A stretch of 64,000 nucleotides of DNA from Prochlorococcus sp. AG-449-P16. Lineage in GTDB: Bacteria; Cyanobacteriota; Cyanobacteriia; PCC-6307; Cyanobiaceae. Below are positions 45,730 to 56,212 of the stretch, piece by piece. Each line of letters opens with the position of its first letter. Within the stretch, counting starts at the first letter, position 1. The stretch lies in the NCBI GenBank assembly GCA_003212175.1, contig QCQN01000003.1, positions 1 through 64,000 on the forward strand, written 5' to 3'. A program made the position numbers and the translations under genes. Under the pieces are notes generated by a model. The model did no database searches. It was given only the letters and a program-made list of their open reading frames with translations, and was not told the origin of the DNA.

Positions 45730-46797
45730 TTAATAAGTGTAGCCTGCTACAAACAATTGCTCATCAGATGAAGGTTGAGATCCCGCTACATAGGAACCTT
45801 TTGAAGCTTCAGAGTTTGCTTGAGCTCGTGCTATTAATGCTTTTTGACCTCCTTCAACGTCACTTCCTTTCCAGGCCTTTAAGCATGAGTGCTGTAATGC
45901 TCTTCCATAGGAGAATGAGACATTCCATAAGGCTTTCCTGTAAAGAGTGTTCATATTATTTAAATAAACAGAAGCAGCTTCTTCGCTTAACCCTCCTGAT
46001 AAGAAAACTATTCCAGGAACAGATGCAGGAACGCATCTTTCCATAGTTCTGATTGTCATTTCAGCAACTTTCATAGGATCAGCTTTTGTTGGACAATCTG
46101 CTCCATTGACAGTCATAGAGGGTTTTAATAGGGTTCCTTCTAGAAAAACTCCATTTGCTTGACAGGCAATATAGACCTGTTTTATTACTTCTTCTTGGAC
46201 TTCGGCAGTCTTTTCAATAGTATGATCGCCGTCCATTAAAATTTCAGGTTCAATAATTGGTACTAAACCAGATTCTTGAACTGATCTTGCATACCTTGCT
46301 AATCCCCAAGCATTCTCTTGAATTGATAGTTTTGAAGGACAACCATCATTGGTAATTTGCAGAACTGCTCTCCATTTTGCAAATCTTGCACCTTGTTCAT
46401 AATATTTTGCTGCTCTTTCAACTAAACCATCTAGGCCAGTGCAAAAAGTTTCTACATCTCCTCCCCCAGGAAGTGGATTTAGACCTTTGTCGACCTTTAT
46501 ACCTGGAATAATACCTAGATCATTAAGTTTCTTAACCATTGACTCACCATCTTGGTGGTTCTGATAAAGAGTTTCTTCGAAGAGGATAGCGCCACTTATA
46601 TATTTCCCAAGGCCTTCTGTAGTAAAAAGCATTCCTCTATATGCCTTCCTATTCTCTTCAGTATTTTCAACACCAATTCCAGCGAGTCTTTTCCCCACTG
46701 TTTTAGTGGATTCATCTACCGCTAATATTCCTTTTCCTTTAGAAGCTAGTAATTGAGCATTTTCTTTAAGCTCATTTTTGTAATAATTTAAAGCCAT
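45730..46797 (-). CDS. Class I fructose-bisphosphate aldolase
   Basis: This is the Schiff-base aldolase of the eukaryotic and plastid type. The catalytic Lys225 sits in G-T-L-L-K-P-S-M-T, and A-V-D-E-S, W-R-A-V-L and L-S-G-G-L-S-E-E are the other active-site segments. At 355 residues it matches plastid class I aldolases. Published work (from memory) describes transfer of such a gene from an algal plastid lineage into marine picocyanobacteria next to the native class II gene, which is the arrangement here. It lies 148 bases upstream of fbaA. Confidence 0.95.
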   Translation of the reverse strand: MALNYYKNELKENAQLLASKGKGILAVDESTKTVGKRLAGIGVENTEENRKAYRGMLFTTEGLGKYISGAILFEETLYQNHQDGESMVKKLNDLGIIPGIKVDKGLNPLPGGGDVETFCTGLDGLVERAAKYYEQGARFAKWRAVLQITNDGCPSKLSIQENAWGLARYARSVQESGLVPIIEPEILMDGDHTIEKTAEVQEEVIKQVYIACQANGVFLEGTLLKPSMTVNGADCPTKADPMKVAEMTIRTMERCVPASVPGIVFLSGGLSEEAASVYLNNMNTLYRKALWNVSFSYGRALQHSCLKAWKGSDVEGGQKALIARAQANSEASKGSYVAGSQPSSDEQLFVAGYTY

Positions 46798-46900
46798 TCT
46801 TTAATAATTCAGTTCAATTGATTTTTCCAGAATATGAATAAAAAATAAAATCAATCTAATACTTTATCGGGTGATAATTGCTACTTAAAAATGTACAGCT

Positions 46901-47995
46901 TTAAATTTTGATTCTTAATCCACTTTTCGATGATTCTCTTATTGCTTCGCAAACTTTATGACTAGCAAGTCCCTCGCATAAACCTGGAATGATTGGTGTT
47001 TTATTAAAAATACTCTCAGCCCATAAATTTTGAATTCTCAAAACTGGGGCTATCCTTCCATCAGTCCATGTTTTTTCAAAATTAAAACTCGAATCTGTAG
47101 TAATATTTTGTATCTTATTTTCTTTGTTTGAATATTTCAAATTAAAACCATGTACATAATCGTTTTGGTTCTCGCTTTTAAGAATAAGTGAACCTTCGCT
47201 TCCATATATTTCTAAACTAAATCCTCTACCGTTTTTGGAAATCGATGATAAAGATACCTGACATGGAATAAGATTTGAGCTGTAGTTTGCTATTTCAATA
47301 TTGGCTAAACAAACATCCTCGCTAGTAACATCATTTAAATGAGATGATTGTGGTAAAGGTCTTTTCTTTATTGATGTCGCTAACTTGCCAGATACATTTA
47401 TTGATTCTCCAAAAAACCAATTCAACATATCGAATGCGTGGGTACCTAAGGCGCCAATAACTCCTCCACCTTTTTCTTCCAAAGAATACCAATTCCAAGT
47501 TCTTTTAGGGTCGGATCTGCTTCCCATTAACCAATCTAATTTAACTAGATATATATCTCCTAAGATATTTTCATCTATAAGTTTTTTTGTCTGAAGAAAA
47601 AAGGGAACTGCTCTGTATTCGAAATCAACACATACACTTAAGTTATTAATCAAAGATATTCTCTGGAGCTCTTCAATTTCAGAGGAAGATATTGCAACGG
47701 GTTTTTCTAATAGTAAATTTTTATTATTCTCGAGAGCTTGTTTTGCTAATTTAAATCTCGATTCGGGAGGGGTAGCAATAATAATTCCATCAATTTCTTG
47801 AGATTTAACTAAGTCTTCCCAATTATGAAAAAACTCTAATCCAGTTTCTTTTTCTAGAATCGATTTCTGTTTTTTCTCATAATGATAAATAGCTGTAGGT
47901 GTTAAATAATTCGACTCTTTTAATGCTTCTAAATGAACTTTTTTCCCAAACCCTAGTCCAGCAATGGCTATTTTTAATTTATTTTTGGTATTCAT
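46901..47995 (-). CDS. Gfo/Idh/MocA family oxidoreductase
   Basis: The N-terminal Rossmann motif A-I-A-G-L-G-F-G-K-K-V-H, the E-K-P-V-A-I segment with catalytic Lys (about residue 97), and D-F-E-Y-R and G-G-G-V-I-G-A-L-G-T-H in the substrate domain place this among NAD(P)-dependent sugar and polyol dehydrogenases. The 364 residues are typical. The exact substrate cannot be told. It starts 3 bases after the stop of the secreted-protein gene. Confidence 0.9.
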   Translation of the reverse strand: MNTKNKLKIAIAGLGFGKKVHLEALKESNYLTPTAIYHYEKKQKSILEKETGLEFFHNWEDLVKSQEIDGIIIATPPESRFKLAKQALENNKNLLLEKPVAISSSEIEELQRISLINNLSVCVDFEYRAVPFFLQTKKLIDENILGDIYLVKLDWLMGSRSDPKRTWNWYSLEEKGGGVIGALGTHAFDMLNWFFGESINVSGKLATSIKKRPLPQSSHLNDVTSEDVCLANIEIANYSSNLIPCQVSLSSISKNGRGFSLEIYGSEGSLILKSENQNDYVHGFNLKYSNKENKIQNITTDSSFNFEKTWTDGRIAPVLRIQNLWAESIFNKTPIIPGLCEGLASHKVCEAIRESSKSGLRIKI

Positions 47996-47998
47996 TCT

Positions 47999-48391
47999 TT
48001 ATCCATTTTTAAACTCTGAACAACTATTTTCAATAACTACATCTATTAGTTCATCATTATTAGAAGTTTGCCATTTTGAATTAAATTGAGGAATTCCATT
48101 TATGGAAGTATCTTTAAACTTTTTTTCATCGCAATTAATTCTCATTACATAAAGTGATAACTCTCCATCATCATCAGAATTAGTTGGATTTTTAAAGAAC
48201 TTTGTTAGGATACTTATTTCACCATTTGGAAGCGACTTAATACTCCCTTTATCAAGCCATTCTTTCCCGTAATCATTTTCTTTAAGGAGAACCCAATCAA
48301 CATTTCCTATTGCATATGAATAGGAAGCAAAATTTAAAATAAAAAATAAAAGGCTTAAAGAAAAATAAAAGAAATTGGTAATAATTCTCAT
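47999..48391 (-). CDS. Secreted protein, surface-adhesin E-like
   Basis: The start at 48391 is chosen: it follows the accD stop directly and gives a signal peptide with a basic n-region, a long Phe/Leu core and a cleavage site after A-S-Y-S-Y-A near residue 27. The longer frame would overlap accD. The mature part begins with W-V-L-L-K-E-N-D-Y-G-K-E-W-L-D-K-G-S-I, a pattern seen in surface-adhesin E-like domains of unknown role. Two cysteines near the end may form a disulfide. It is probably periplasmic. Confidence 0.65.
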   Translation of the reverse strand: MRIITNFFYFSLSLLFFILNFASYSYAIGNVDWVLLKENDYGKEWLDKGSIKSLPNGEISILTKFFKNPTNSDDDGELSLYVMRINCDEKKFKDTSINGIPQFNSKWQTSNNDELIDVVIENSCSEFKNG

Positions 48392-48392
48392 T

Positions 48393-49274
48393 TTATATAT
48401 TTGTTTGTGCAAGTTCTTTTACACCATGAATTTTTAAAATTTTAGTCAGAGTATCCTTGAGATCATTTCTTTTTACGATTACATCGACAAAACCATGTTC
48501 TAATAGATATTCAGCAGTTTGAAAATTTTCCGGCAATTTTTCTCTTAATGTTTGCTCAATTACTCTTCTCCCCGCAAATCCAATGAGAGCTTTTGGCTCT
48601 GCCAAAATTAAATCGCCTAACATAGCAAAGCTTGCTGTTACACCTCCAGTCGTGGGATGAGTCAATAGGGGCATATAAAGAAGATCATTTTCTTTATGTT
48701 TTTTAAGCGCACCTGATATTTTTGCCATCTGCATGAGACTCAACATGCCTTCTTGCATTCTTGCTCCTCCTGATGCACAAACAATAAGTAATGGATATTT
48801 TTCAACAGTTGCTTTCTCAATTATCCGAGTAATTTTTTCACCAACTACTGAACCCATAGATCCACCCATAAATCTAAAATCCATTACGGCTAAAGCCAGT
48901 GGCATTGAATTTATAGAACAAAAACCTGTTATGACTCCATCTCTTAAACCTGTGCCTGATTGACTCTCTTTAATTCGGTCGGCATAAGATCTTCTATCTT
49001 TGAACCCTAAAGGATCTGTAGGACTTAATAAATTATCAAATTCTTTAAATGAATTTTTATCCGCAATAATGTTTATCCTTTCATCACTGTTAACTCTATT
49101 GTGGTGTCCGCAGTTACTACATACATTAAAATTTGAAATTAGGTCTTTTCTATAAGCTACTTGCGAACATTCTGAACATTTAACCCACAAGCCATCACCT
49201 TCATCATTGTCTTGAGAGATCTTCCCAACAAATTGATCTTTACGCCTCGCGGCAAACCAGTCGATTAATGACAT
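48393..49274 (-). CDS. accD: Acetyl-CoA carboxylase carboxyltransferase subunit beta
   Basis: AccD transfers CO2 from biotin to acetyl-CoA for fatty-acid synthesis. The N-terminal zinc ribbon has Cys33, Cys36, Cys52 and Cys55; the crotonase-like core shows [11 protein letters not shown] and [13 protein letters not shown]. 293 residues are usual. The alpha, BCCP and biotin carboxylase subunits are elsewhere. Confidence 0.97.
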   Translation of the reverse strand: MSLIDWFAARRKDQFVGKISQDNDEGDGLWVKCSECSQVAYRKDLISNFNVCSNCGHHNRVNSDERINIIADKNSFKEFDNLLSPTDPLGFKDRRSYADRIKESQSGTGLRDGVITGFCSINSMPLALAVMDFRFMGGSMGSVVGEKITRIIEKATVEKYPLLIVCASGGARMQEGMLSLMQMAKISGALKKHKENDLLYMPLLTHPTTGGVTASFAMLGDLILAEPKALIGFAGRRVIEQTLREKLPENFQTAEYLLEHGFVDVIVKRNDLKDTLTKILKIHGVKELAQTNI

Positions 49275-49408
49275 ATTATTATTTATATTTTTCTATTTAA
49301 ATCCAAGTATGGTACTTTAATCAAGAAAGATGTATAAAAATTTTTAAAAATAAGCGTATTTTTCGAATAAAAATATTTTTTCAAAAAGATATTTATTAAA
49401 TATATAAA

Positions 49409-50308
49409 TTAAGCCTGATTTTTTTCCTCAATCATTTTGTGAATTATCGGAGTAAGAATTAATTCCATCGCAAAGCCCATTTTCCCTCCATTTACAACGA
49501 TACTAGTTGGACTTGACATAAAGGAATCGTGAATCATTCCTAGCAAATATTGAAAGTCAATTCCCCATTTTTCTCTTGCCCCTTTTCTGAAGTGTATAAT
49601 TACAAAACTTTCATCTGGAGTTGGAATATTTCTACATATGAAAGGATTGGATGTATCAATAGTTGGAATTCTTTGGAAATTAATATCTGTTTTACTAAAT
49701 TGTGGACATATATGATTTATGTAGTCAGGCATCCTTCTTAAAATAGTATCAACAATAGTTTCAGCTGAATAACCTCTTTCTGCATTATCTCTATGTATTT
49801 TTTGAATCCATTCTAAGTTTGTTATTGGCACAACACCAACAAGCAAATCCGCATAGGATGCAACATTATATCCTTCACCTTCTACACCACCATGTAAACC
49901 TTCATAAAAAAGAACATCAGTTCCGTTTGGAATATCTTCCCATGGCGTAAATTGCCCTGGTTCTAGTGATGTTCCTAATCTTGTATTATGCTCATCTGCC
50001 TCTTCAGGACTATGTAAATAATATCTTTTCTTCCCTCCTCCTGTTTCTCCATAGACTTTGAAAAGTTCTTCTAATTTGTCAAAAAGGTTAGCTTCAGGAC
50101 CAAAGTGAGAGAAGTTTTCACCTTTTGACAAAGCCTCTGCCATGGCTTTCTTCATGGGCATTCTCTCAAATCTGTGGTAACTATCACCTTCTACAACTGC
50201 AGGAACAATATCTTCTCTAGCAAAAATGTGCTCAAATGCTCTTTTTACAGTACTTGTTCCTGCTCCTGAAGATCCTGTTACTGCGACTACTGGATGATGT
50301 TTGGACAT
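49409..50308 (-). CDS. prk: Phosphoribulokinase, proteobacterial (class I) type
   Basis: PRK makes ribulose 1,5-bisphosphate for Rubisco. The P-loop is G-S-S-G-A-G-T-S-T at residues 12-20, without the redox-regulated Cys that plant and beta-cyanobacterial PRK carry in and after this loop. The 299-residue size and sequence match the octameric proteobacterial enzyme. This goes with the alpha-carboxysome and form IA Rubisco of marine picocyanobacteria. Thioredoxin/CP12 control of the classical kind is therefore unlikely for this protein. Confidence 0.96.
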   Translation of the reverse strand: MSKHHPVVAVTGSSGAGTSTVKRAFEHIFAREDIVPAVVEGDSYHRFERMPMKKAMAEALSKGENFSHFGPEANLFDKLEELFKVYGETGGGKKRYYLHSPEEADEHNTRLGTSLEPGQFTPWEDIPNGTDVLFYEGLHGGVEGEGYNVASYADLLVGVVPITNLEWIQKIHRDNAERGYSAETIVDTILRRMPDYINHICPQFSKTDINFQRIPTIDTSNPFICRNIPTPDESFVIIHFRKGAREKWGIDFQYLLGMIHDSFMSSPTSIVVNGGKMGFAMELILTPIIHKMIEEKNQA

Positions 50309-50397
50309 TTTAAAAAATCATTATCTGTAGATTCTGACAGGTCATATGCCATCTTTTTGATATAGGTGAAAATATTTTTTTATTTATTAATTTTTTT

Positions 50398-51471
50398 TTA
50401 AATTTCGTCAATAATTTTACATCCAATTTCACTACAAGATAAGACTTTTGAATGGCCATCATCTAAATCTGCAGTTCTAAATCCTTTTGATAAAACTTTA
50501 TCAACTGCATTTTCTAGACTTTCTGCCGCATTATGTTCACTTAATCCAATTTTTAACATCATTGAAGCTGATAAAAGCATGGCGATCGGATTTGCTATGT
50601 TTTTGCCAGCAATATCGGGAGCAGAACCATGAACTGGTTCAAAAACTCCTGGACCATTATTATTTAAAGATGCAGAAGGCAGCATTCCAATAGAACCTGT
50701 TAACATTGCTGCTAAATCACTTAAAATATCACCAAATAAATTACTAGTTAAAATTACATCAAATTGTGCAGGATCTCTAACTAACTGCATTGCTGCATTA
50801 TCAACGTACATATTACTTAGAGATATCCTTTTTTCTTTTGACATTACATTTGAAACAGTATCTCGCCATAATTGGCTTACTTCCAAAACATTTGATTTAT
50901 CAACTGAACATATTTTTTGCCGTCTTTGGTTAGCAATTTTTATTGCAATTTCAGTAATTCTCTCTATTTCAGATGAATCATAAACCATTGTATTAAAAGC
51001 CTTTGGAGTTTTAATGTTATAAATTTGTCCTCTGGGGTTCCCAAAATAAATACCACCTATCAATTCTCTGACAACTATAAGATCTACATTCTCAATGATA
51101 TTTTTTTTTAGTGTACTTGAATCTATAAGAGATTTTCTTATTTTAACAGGCCTAATATTTGCGAAAAGGTTTAGGGCAGATCTTAATTTAAGTAATCCAC
51201 TTTCTGGTCTTAATTCTCTTGCAAGAGAGTCATATTTAACATCTCCAACACATGCTAAAAGAACTGCATCACTATTCTTGCATTGAATTAGTGTCTCATC
51301 TGGAGCGGGATTCCCATATTTTTCATAAGCTACCCCTCCAAATAATTTTTCAATAATCTCAATATCAAAATTATGTGCTTTTGAAAGCTTTTTTAAAACT
51401 TTTTTTGAAACTTCTGAAATCTCTGGTCCAATTCCGTCACCTGACAACAAAACAATTTTATATTTCTTCAT
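50398..51471 (-). CDS. leuB: 3-isopropylmalate dehydrogenase
   Basis: LeuB oxidatively decarboxylates 3-isopropylmalate in leucine synthesis. The L-L-S-G-D-G-I-G-P-E-I head, R-E-L-I-G-G-I-Y-F-G and E-P-V-H-G-S-A-P-D-I-A-G-K near the C-terminus are the family signatures in 357 residues. It starts 28 bases downstream of lpxD in a minus-strand run of biosynthetic genes. Confidence 0.97.
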   Translation of the reverse strand: MKKYKIVLLSGDGIGPEISEVSKKVLKKLSKAHNFDIEIIEKLFGGVAYEKYGNPAPDETLIQCKNSDAVLLACVGDVKYDSLARELRPESGLLKLRSALNLFANIRPVKIRKSLIDSSTLKKNIIENVDLIVVRELIGGIYFGNPRGQIYNIKTPKAFNTMVYDSSEIERITEIAIKIANQRRQKICSVDKSNVLEVSQLWRDTVSNVMSKEKRISLSNMYVDNAAMQLVRDPAQFDVILTSNLFGDILSDLAAMLTGSIGMLPSASLNNNGPGVFEPVHGSAPDIAGKNIANPIAMLLSASMMLKIGLSEHNAAESLENAVDKVLSKGFRTADLDDGHSKVLSCSEIGCKIIDEI

Positions 51472-51499
51472 TTAATTTTTTGTTTTATAGAACAATAAA

Positions 51500-52534
51500 T
51501 TATTTCTTGTCTAATTGTCTAAGTTTTTTTGCTAATTCTGGTAATTTTTTAAAAATACTTGAACTCCTTAGCCAAGATTTATTATTCATTGCAGGGAACC
51601 CACTTATTACTCTGCCTTCCTCAATATCAGTATGAATACCACATTTTGAACTCGCCACGACATTATTACCAACCTTAACTCTATTATTAACACCTACTTG
51701 ACCTGCCAAAATAACGCCATCTCCAATTTTTGCTCCTCCAGCAATACCAACTTGAGCTGCAAATGCGCAATTTTTACCAATTCTGACTCCATGACCGATT
51801 TGTACTAAATTATCCAATTTTGTTCCCTCATCAATAAAAGTTAATCCTACGGCAGGTCTGTCAACACAGCAATTGGTACCAATCTCAACAAAACTCATTA
51901 TTTTTACACCACCTTTTTGAGGCATTTTTACCCATTTGCCATCTTTAGGAATAAACCCAAACCCCTCTGATCCAATAACAGTATTTGAGTTGATGACACA
52001 AAAGTTTTTTAGGATTGTGTTTTCATAAATTACACAATTTGGATGAATTATATTATTGTCTCCTATCTGAACATTTCCTAAGATTGATGAACCCTGAAGA
52101 ATATAATTATTTGAACCAATTAAAGTATTCTCTCCTATATAAACGTTTGGTCCAACATAGCAATCTGATCCTATTATGGCTGTTTTATCTATAACAGCTG
52201 AGGGGTGAATACCTGGTTTAAAGTTGATTTTTTTATATAAACAATTCAATACTTCTGCGAATGCAATTCTTGGATTTTTAACGATTATGTTTGAAATCAT
52301 AAGTTTCTCAAGAGTATTTATAATTTCATTGTTATCAGAAGTTATTATTGCTGATGCTTTTGTTTGATTTAATTTTTCTTTGAGGATATTGTTTTCTTCT
52401 AAGAAGGATATTTGATTATTATCTGCTTCATCAAGTGAGGCAGCATCCTCAATATTTAAGTCTTCAAATATATTGGAATTAATAAAATTTGAATTTCCTT
52501 TTTTAATTAGATCAACTAATTCACTTAAAAGCAT
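51500..52534 (-). CDS. lpxD: UDP-3-O-acylglucosamine N-acyltransferase
   Basis: LpxD adds the amide-linked fatty acid to lipid A precursor. The N-terminal uridine-binding domain is followed by hexapeptide repeats of the left-handed beta-helix (G-P-N-V-Y-I-G-E-N, I-G-D-N-N-I-I, V-Q-I-G-H-G-V-R-I-G-K-N) with the catalytic His in G-H-G-V. 344 residues are typical. With lptA and lptB it shows an LPS-type outer membrane. Confidence 0.95.
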   Translation of the reverse strand: MLLSELVDLIKKGNSNFINSNIFEDLNIEDAASLDEADNNQISFLEENNILKEKLNQTKASAIITSDNNEIINTLEKLMISNIIVKNPRIAFAEVLNCLYKKINFKPGIHPSAVIDKTAIIGSDCYVGPNVYIGENTLIGSNNYILQGSSILGNVQIGDNNIIHPNCVIYENTILKNFCVINSNTVIGSEGFGFIPKDGKWVKMPQKGGVKIMSFVEIGTNCCVDRPAVGLTFIDEGTKLDNLVQIGHGVRIGKNCAFAAQVGIAGGAKIGDGVILAGQVGVNNRVKVGNNVVASSKCGIHTDIEEGRVISGFPAMNNKSWLRSSSIFKKLPELAKKLRQLDKK

Positions 52535-52553
52535 TTTCCCATTTTAATTTTTT

Positions 52554-53636
52554 CTAAGAGAGAGCTAGAACATCTCTATGAACGACAATTATTGAGGAGT
52601 TTATTTTTTCATTATTATTTAAGATACTTCTTAATTTGTCGCTACTTATAGATACTAAACCTTTTGCAACCTCTTTATCAGCAGTATTTACGATTTTTAC
52701 AGCTTGATTCACTGTAAAGTTACCTTCTACATTTTTAATACCAACTGATAAAAGTGAGGCACCTTTTTTTTTAATTGCAAAATAAGCACCATCGTCTAAC
52801 GTAATTTTTCCTACTGTGTGAATAGCATGAGAAAGCCAACTCTTTTTGTTTCCTATTGGCTTTTCTACTGGATAAAATAAAGTTCCAATTTTTTTATCAT
52901 TAAAAATTTCAATCAAATTTTTTTCATTCCTTCCATCAACAAGTTGTACTTCAACACCTCCTTTTGTGGCTATTTCTGCAGAAATTAATTTTGTAGAAAT
53001 TCCGCCTGTTCCCCATTGATTTTTTGTGTTTTGAGTGTTTTTATCTTTAATTTCTTTTAGTTCACTATTACGAACCTCTTTTATAGGATGGGCATCTTTA
53101 TTTTTTCGTGGATCTTTTGAATATAGATTTTCAATATCGGTTAATAAAATAAGCTTATTTGCATTTATAGCTAAGGCTACTAAGGCCGAAAGAGTATCAT
53201 TATCCCCATATTTTAGCTCTTCATTTGCAACGGTATCATTTTCATTAACTATTGGGATAACATTTAAATCGATTAATTTTCTAAAAGTTTTAGAAGCGTT
53301 ATTAAATGCTTCTCTCGAATTAAAGTCAGCTTTAGTTATTAATATTTGAGCAATATTGTGACCTAATTTATTAAAAATTTTATCGTATAAAGACATTAAA
53401 TTTACCTGACCAACTGCGGCAGTTGCTTGAAGGGTACTTAAATCATTGGGCCTTGTTTTAATATTTAATTTTTGGCAACCTAATCCAACAGCTCCGCTAG
53501 TTACTAGAATCAATTTGTTACCTTTTATGAGAAAACTATTAAATGATTTGCATAGGGTTTCTATAACTTCTTCGGTAGACTTTTCCTCAGTTCCTCTTAA
53601 AATACTGGTACCTATTTTTATAACCCAAGTTTTCAT
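52554..53636 (-). CDS. proB: Glutamate 5-kinase
   Basis: ProB phosphorylates glutamate in proline synthesis. The amino-acid-kinase domain begins V-I-K-I-G-T-S-I-L and has S-G-A-V-G-L-G and I-V-N-E-N-D-T-V; a C-terminal PUA domain completes the 360 residues. It overlaps the HAD-phosphatase gene upstream by 4 bases. Confidence 0.96.
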   Translation of the reverse strand: MKTWVIKIGTSILRGTEEKSTEEVIETLCKSFNSFLIKGNKLILVTSGAVGLGCQKLNIKTRPNDLSTLQATAAVGQVNLMSLYDKIFNKLGHNIAQILITKADFNSREAFNNASKTFRKLIDLNVIPIVNENDTVANEELKYGDNDTLSALVALAINANKLILLTDIENLYSKDPRKNKDAHPIKEVRNSELKEIKDKNTQNTKNQWGTGGISTKLISAEIATKGGVEVQLVDGRNEKNLIEIFNDKKIGTLFYPVEKPIGNKKSWLSHAIHTVGKITLDDGAYFAIKKKGASLLSVGIKNVEGNFTVNQAVKIVNTADKEVAKGLVSISSDKLRSILNNNEKINSSIIVVHRDVLALS

Positions 53637-54127
53637 TTTATTAAAAAAGAAATAAGTTTTTCTATTATTAAAGTTAAGTTAAATTTCATAGGCAAGCCGT
53701 CTCTGTTTAATCGCTTAACTAATATTGTTTTTATATTACATCTATTTCCTACAATAATATCTGTAAATATTCTGTCGCCAATTATGGCTGTATTTTTTGA
53801 TTCATAACTTATCTCTTCAATAACATTCATCATTATTTTTTTTCTTGGTTTGAAAGCTTTATGTTTATATCTTAATTTTAATTCTTTAGCAATTTTTGCT
53901 ATTCGCTCTTTTGATGGATTATTACTTATTAGGTATAAAGTAAAAAGTTTTTTAGATTCAAATATCCATGTTTTTACTGCTATTGGTATATTAGTTGACT
54001 TTCTATTTAATAAGGTTCCATCAACATCTAGTAATAAACAATTAATTCCTTCTTTTTTTAGTTCAGATTGAGAAATTTCATATATTGGTAAATTTGAATC
54101 CCAATGAACTTTTAGGATAGATCTCAT
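53633..54127 (-). CDS. yqeG: YqeG-type HAD phosphatase
   Basis: A 164-residue HAD IIIA protein: L-L-D-V-D-G-T-L-L as motif I, S-N-N-P-S as motif II, a conserved Lys in P-R-K-K-I, and I-G-D-R-I-F-T-D-I as motif III. Related plant and bacterial enzymes include phosphatidylglycerophosphate phosphatases, so it may act in phosphatidylglycerol synthesis together with pgsA in this window. It overlaps proB by 4 bases and follows the DUF3727 gene by 5. Confidence 0.88.
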   Translation of the reverse strand: MRSILKVHWDSNLPIYEISQSELKKEGINCLLLDVDGTLLNRKSTNIPIAVKTWIFESKKLFTLYLISNNPSKERIAKIAKELKLRYKHKAFKPRKKIMMNVIEEISYESKNTAIIGDRIFTDIIVGNRCNIKTILVKRLNRDGLPMKFNLTLIIEKLISFLIK

Positions 54128-54132
54128 TAATT

Positions 54133-54669
54133 TTATGAACTACTTTTTTCTAGCTCTGATTCAATTAAGGGTTGAATTTTGTCAAACTCATCATCTTCAA
54201 TTAATAAGGCACCTTTTTCTTTTAATTTGCCCACAATAAAAAAAGGATCTAATGGAATGTATAAACCATATTCTTGATCCATAAGATTGAAGTTAACGAG
54301 CAATTCGTAACTTTCACTATCATCGTCTATGTCTTCTTCCTCTAATTCATCATAAATTGGTTCTTCAAGTTCACCAGATACTGTCAATGTAACTGCTGAT
54401 CTTATAAGATTTAAATCATGCTCCTGAAGAACAGCTTCTGCATTTTTTAAGATTTGTTCATTTTTGTCTATTTTGTCAATTAGTTCAGGTTCATCTTTCT
54501 CATTTATTTTGAAGAGACATACTGGAGTATCAACAGGCGTTAGTAATGCATATTCTTCTCCCTCAACTTTTACTAATTGTTCAAGATAACAAAATAGTTC
54601 ATTACCATTAGAGTCATTTAATATAAGTGTCTGGGCCTCATAATTATCTTTAGAGTTAGGTTCTTGCAT
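54133..54669 (-). CDS. DUF3727 family protein
   Basis: The sequence pattern L-x-D-x-x-G-N-E-L-F-C-Y-L-E-Q-L-V-K-V-x-G-E-E-Y-A-L-L-T-P-V-D-T-P is the DUF3727 signature of cyanobacteria and plastids. The middle (about residues 105-125) is an acidic Glu/Asp run, followed by Y-G-L-Y-I-P-L-D-P. The 178-residue product is soluble. Function unknown. It sits between ruvX and yqeG, an order I recall as common in picocyanobacteria. Confidence 0.85.
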   Translation of the reverse strand: MQEPNSKDNYEAQTLILNDSNGNELFCYLEQLVKVEGEEYALLTPVDTPVCLFKINEKDEPELIDKIDKNEQILKNAEAVLQEHDLNLIRSAVTLTVSGELEEPIYDELEEEDIDDDSESYELLVNFNLMDQEYGLYIPLDPFFIVGKLKEKGALLIEDDEFDKIQPLIESELEKSSS

Positions 54670-54722
54670 TTAAAATTTTATATTTCCTATTCATAGTAAT
54701 ATTTTATAAGACCTTTACCAGC

Positions 54723-55157
54723 TTATTCTTCTAATTCAGGACCTTCTTTGATCCATTGTTCAAGAATTACTTTTGCTGAGAGACTATCTATTAATCCAGA
54801 TTTATCCTTTTTAATTCCAAATCTATCTGTTGATTCCCATGTAGAACTATGCTCATTTACAAAAGAAAATGGTAGTTTTAATTCATAAGAAAGAAATATC
54901 CCATAACTTTTACAATCAATTGCTTGAGAAGTCATTTGACCTTTTTCGTCAAGAGGAAGCCCAACTATAAAGCCAGTAAGATTAAATTTATTTATATAAT
55001 CTCTGATAATTTTTAGTTCATTATGATTTTCTAATCTTTTTATTGCAGGAAGTATATTTGATGTTATGCAAAGGGGATCACAATAAGCTAAGCCTATTCT
55101 TTTGATACCTACATCTAAACTTAAAATTGACCTAGGTTTAGGTTTACAATATTTCAC
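54723..55157 (-). CDS. ruvX: Putative Holliday junction resolvase YqgF/RuvX
   Basis: The RNase H-like fold shows [13 protein letters not shown] with the first catalytic Asp, [17 protein letters not shown], and a final [12 protein letters not shown] with the last acidic residue. 144 residues are normal. RuvX processes 16S rRNA ends and may cut branched DNA. Its start overlaps the end of the acetyltransferase-like gene by 4 bases. Confidence 0.93.
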   Translation of the reverse strand: MKYCKPKPRSILSLDVGIKRIGLAYCDPLCITSNILPAIKRLENHNELKIIRDYINKFNLTGFIVGLPLDEKGQMTSQAIDCKSYGIFLSYELKLPFSFVNEHSSTWESTDRFGIKKDKSGLIDSLSAKVILEQWIKEGPELEE

Positions 55158-56212
55158 TTTGATTTTAGTGGATAAGGAGATGGATATGGATTACCTTGTG
55201 GATTTAATTTTTTAAAGATTGATTCTAAAGATTGATTTATTTTATTTACTTGTTTGGCTTCATTTCTAACTATCGTGTTCCTAATAAGGATAATTTCTTG
55301 ATTTTTTTCTTTTAAGTCACATTCTTCAAGAAAGGTGTTTAAATGTAAATTTTCTTTATAGGTTTTTAGATTAGAGAGTGGATTTTTTAAGAAGAATCTT
55401 TTTATGAATTCTTTTAAAATTGGATTGTACCTATCATCCCAAAATCTACTGATTGTTAATGTATAAATTTCCTCTTCATGATAATTTATATCTTTTAAAA
55501 TTGTACATAAAATGGATTCATCATAAATTAAGGCTTTACTATTGGAATCATTTCTTTTAAGAATATCGTCTTGATCAAAATCTAAAATATTTCTTATTAG
55601 GGGCGATTGATTTGATCTTATAAAATTTAATATCTTTAACAGATTTTCTTTATTAATATTTTGGAACTCCTTAATTAATTTATAATCTTGGCTATTCTCT
55701 TGTTTTAAATTCTTATTTATAAGAAAATCATTCCAGAGTATTATTTCTCCTAATGGTTGAAACCCTAATTCCCTTGAGGTAGAAATAAGATCAATATTAT
55801 TTATTTCAGCATTAATTATCCAACTTGAATTCTTGATATTTGTTATAGAAATTGATTTTTTTATTAACCCTAGAGTTAATTCTTTATCAGTTAAAGAACA
55901 GTTGCTATTAATTAATTTGGGCTTAGATATTTTTAAGCAAGTCTCTTTTTTGTTTAAAGGATAAATATTCAAATAACCAATAATTTCGTTTCCAGATATA
56001 GCAATTATGCATTTATTTTTATTTTTCTTTAGATTATTCAAAAAAATTTTTAAGTCATCAAAGGTATTTATAATTGCCATCTTTAAGAACCATTTATTTA
56101 ATTCTTTATTTTTGAGGTCTATTAAAAGGTTAATGTGCCTTATATGAAGTTCTTCAAAAGTTACTTCCATTCCTTTTTTAGATTGAAAAGAATAAGAGGT
56201 ATCATTTTTCAT
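55154..56212 (-). CDS. Possible GNAT-like acetyltransferase (352 aa)
   Basis: The first half follows a GNAT-like layout: R-H-I-N-L-L-I-D-L near the start, [16 protein letters not shown] as the central beta-strand pair, and [11 protein letters not shown] around residue 150. The second half (about 180-352) has no recognised domain. The similarity is suggestive, not firm. The gene sits directly after the CofE-like gene (0 bases between the stop and start) and overlaps ruvX by 4, so it belongs to the same transcript. Confidence 0.7.
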   Translation of the reverse strand: MKNDTSYSFQSKKGMEVTFEELHIRHINLLIDLKNKELNKWFLKMAIINTFDDLKIFLNNLKKNKNKCIIAISGNEIIGYLNIYPLNKKETCLKISKPKLINSNCSLTDKELTLGLIKKSISITNIKNSSWIINAEINNIDLISTSRELGFQPLGEIILWNDFLINKNLKQENSQDYKLIKEFQNINKENLLKILNFIRSNQSPLIRNILDFDQDDILKRNDSNSKALIYDESILCTILKDINYHEEEIYTLTISRFWDDRYNPILKEFIKRFFLKNPLSNLKTYKENLHLNTFLEECDLKEKNQEIILIRNTIVRNEAKQVNKINQSLESIFKKLNPQGNPYPSPYPLKSK

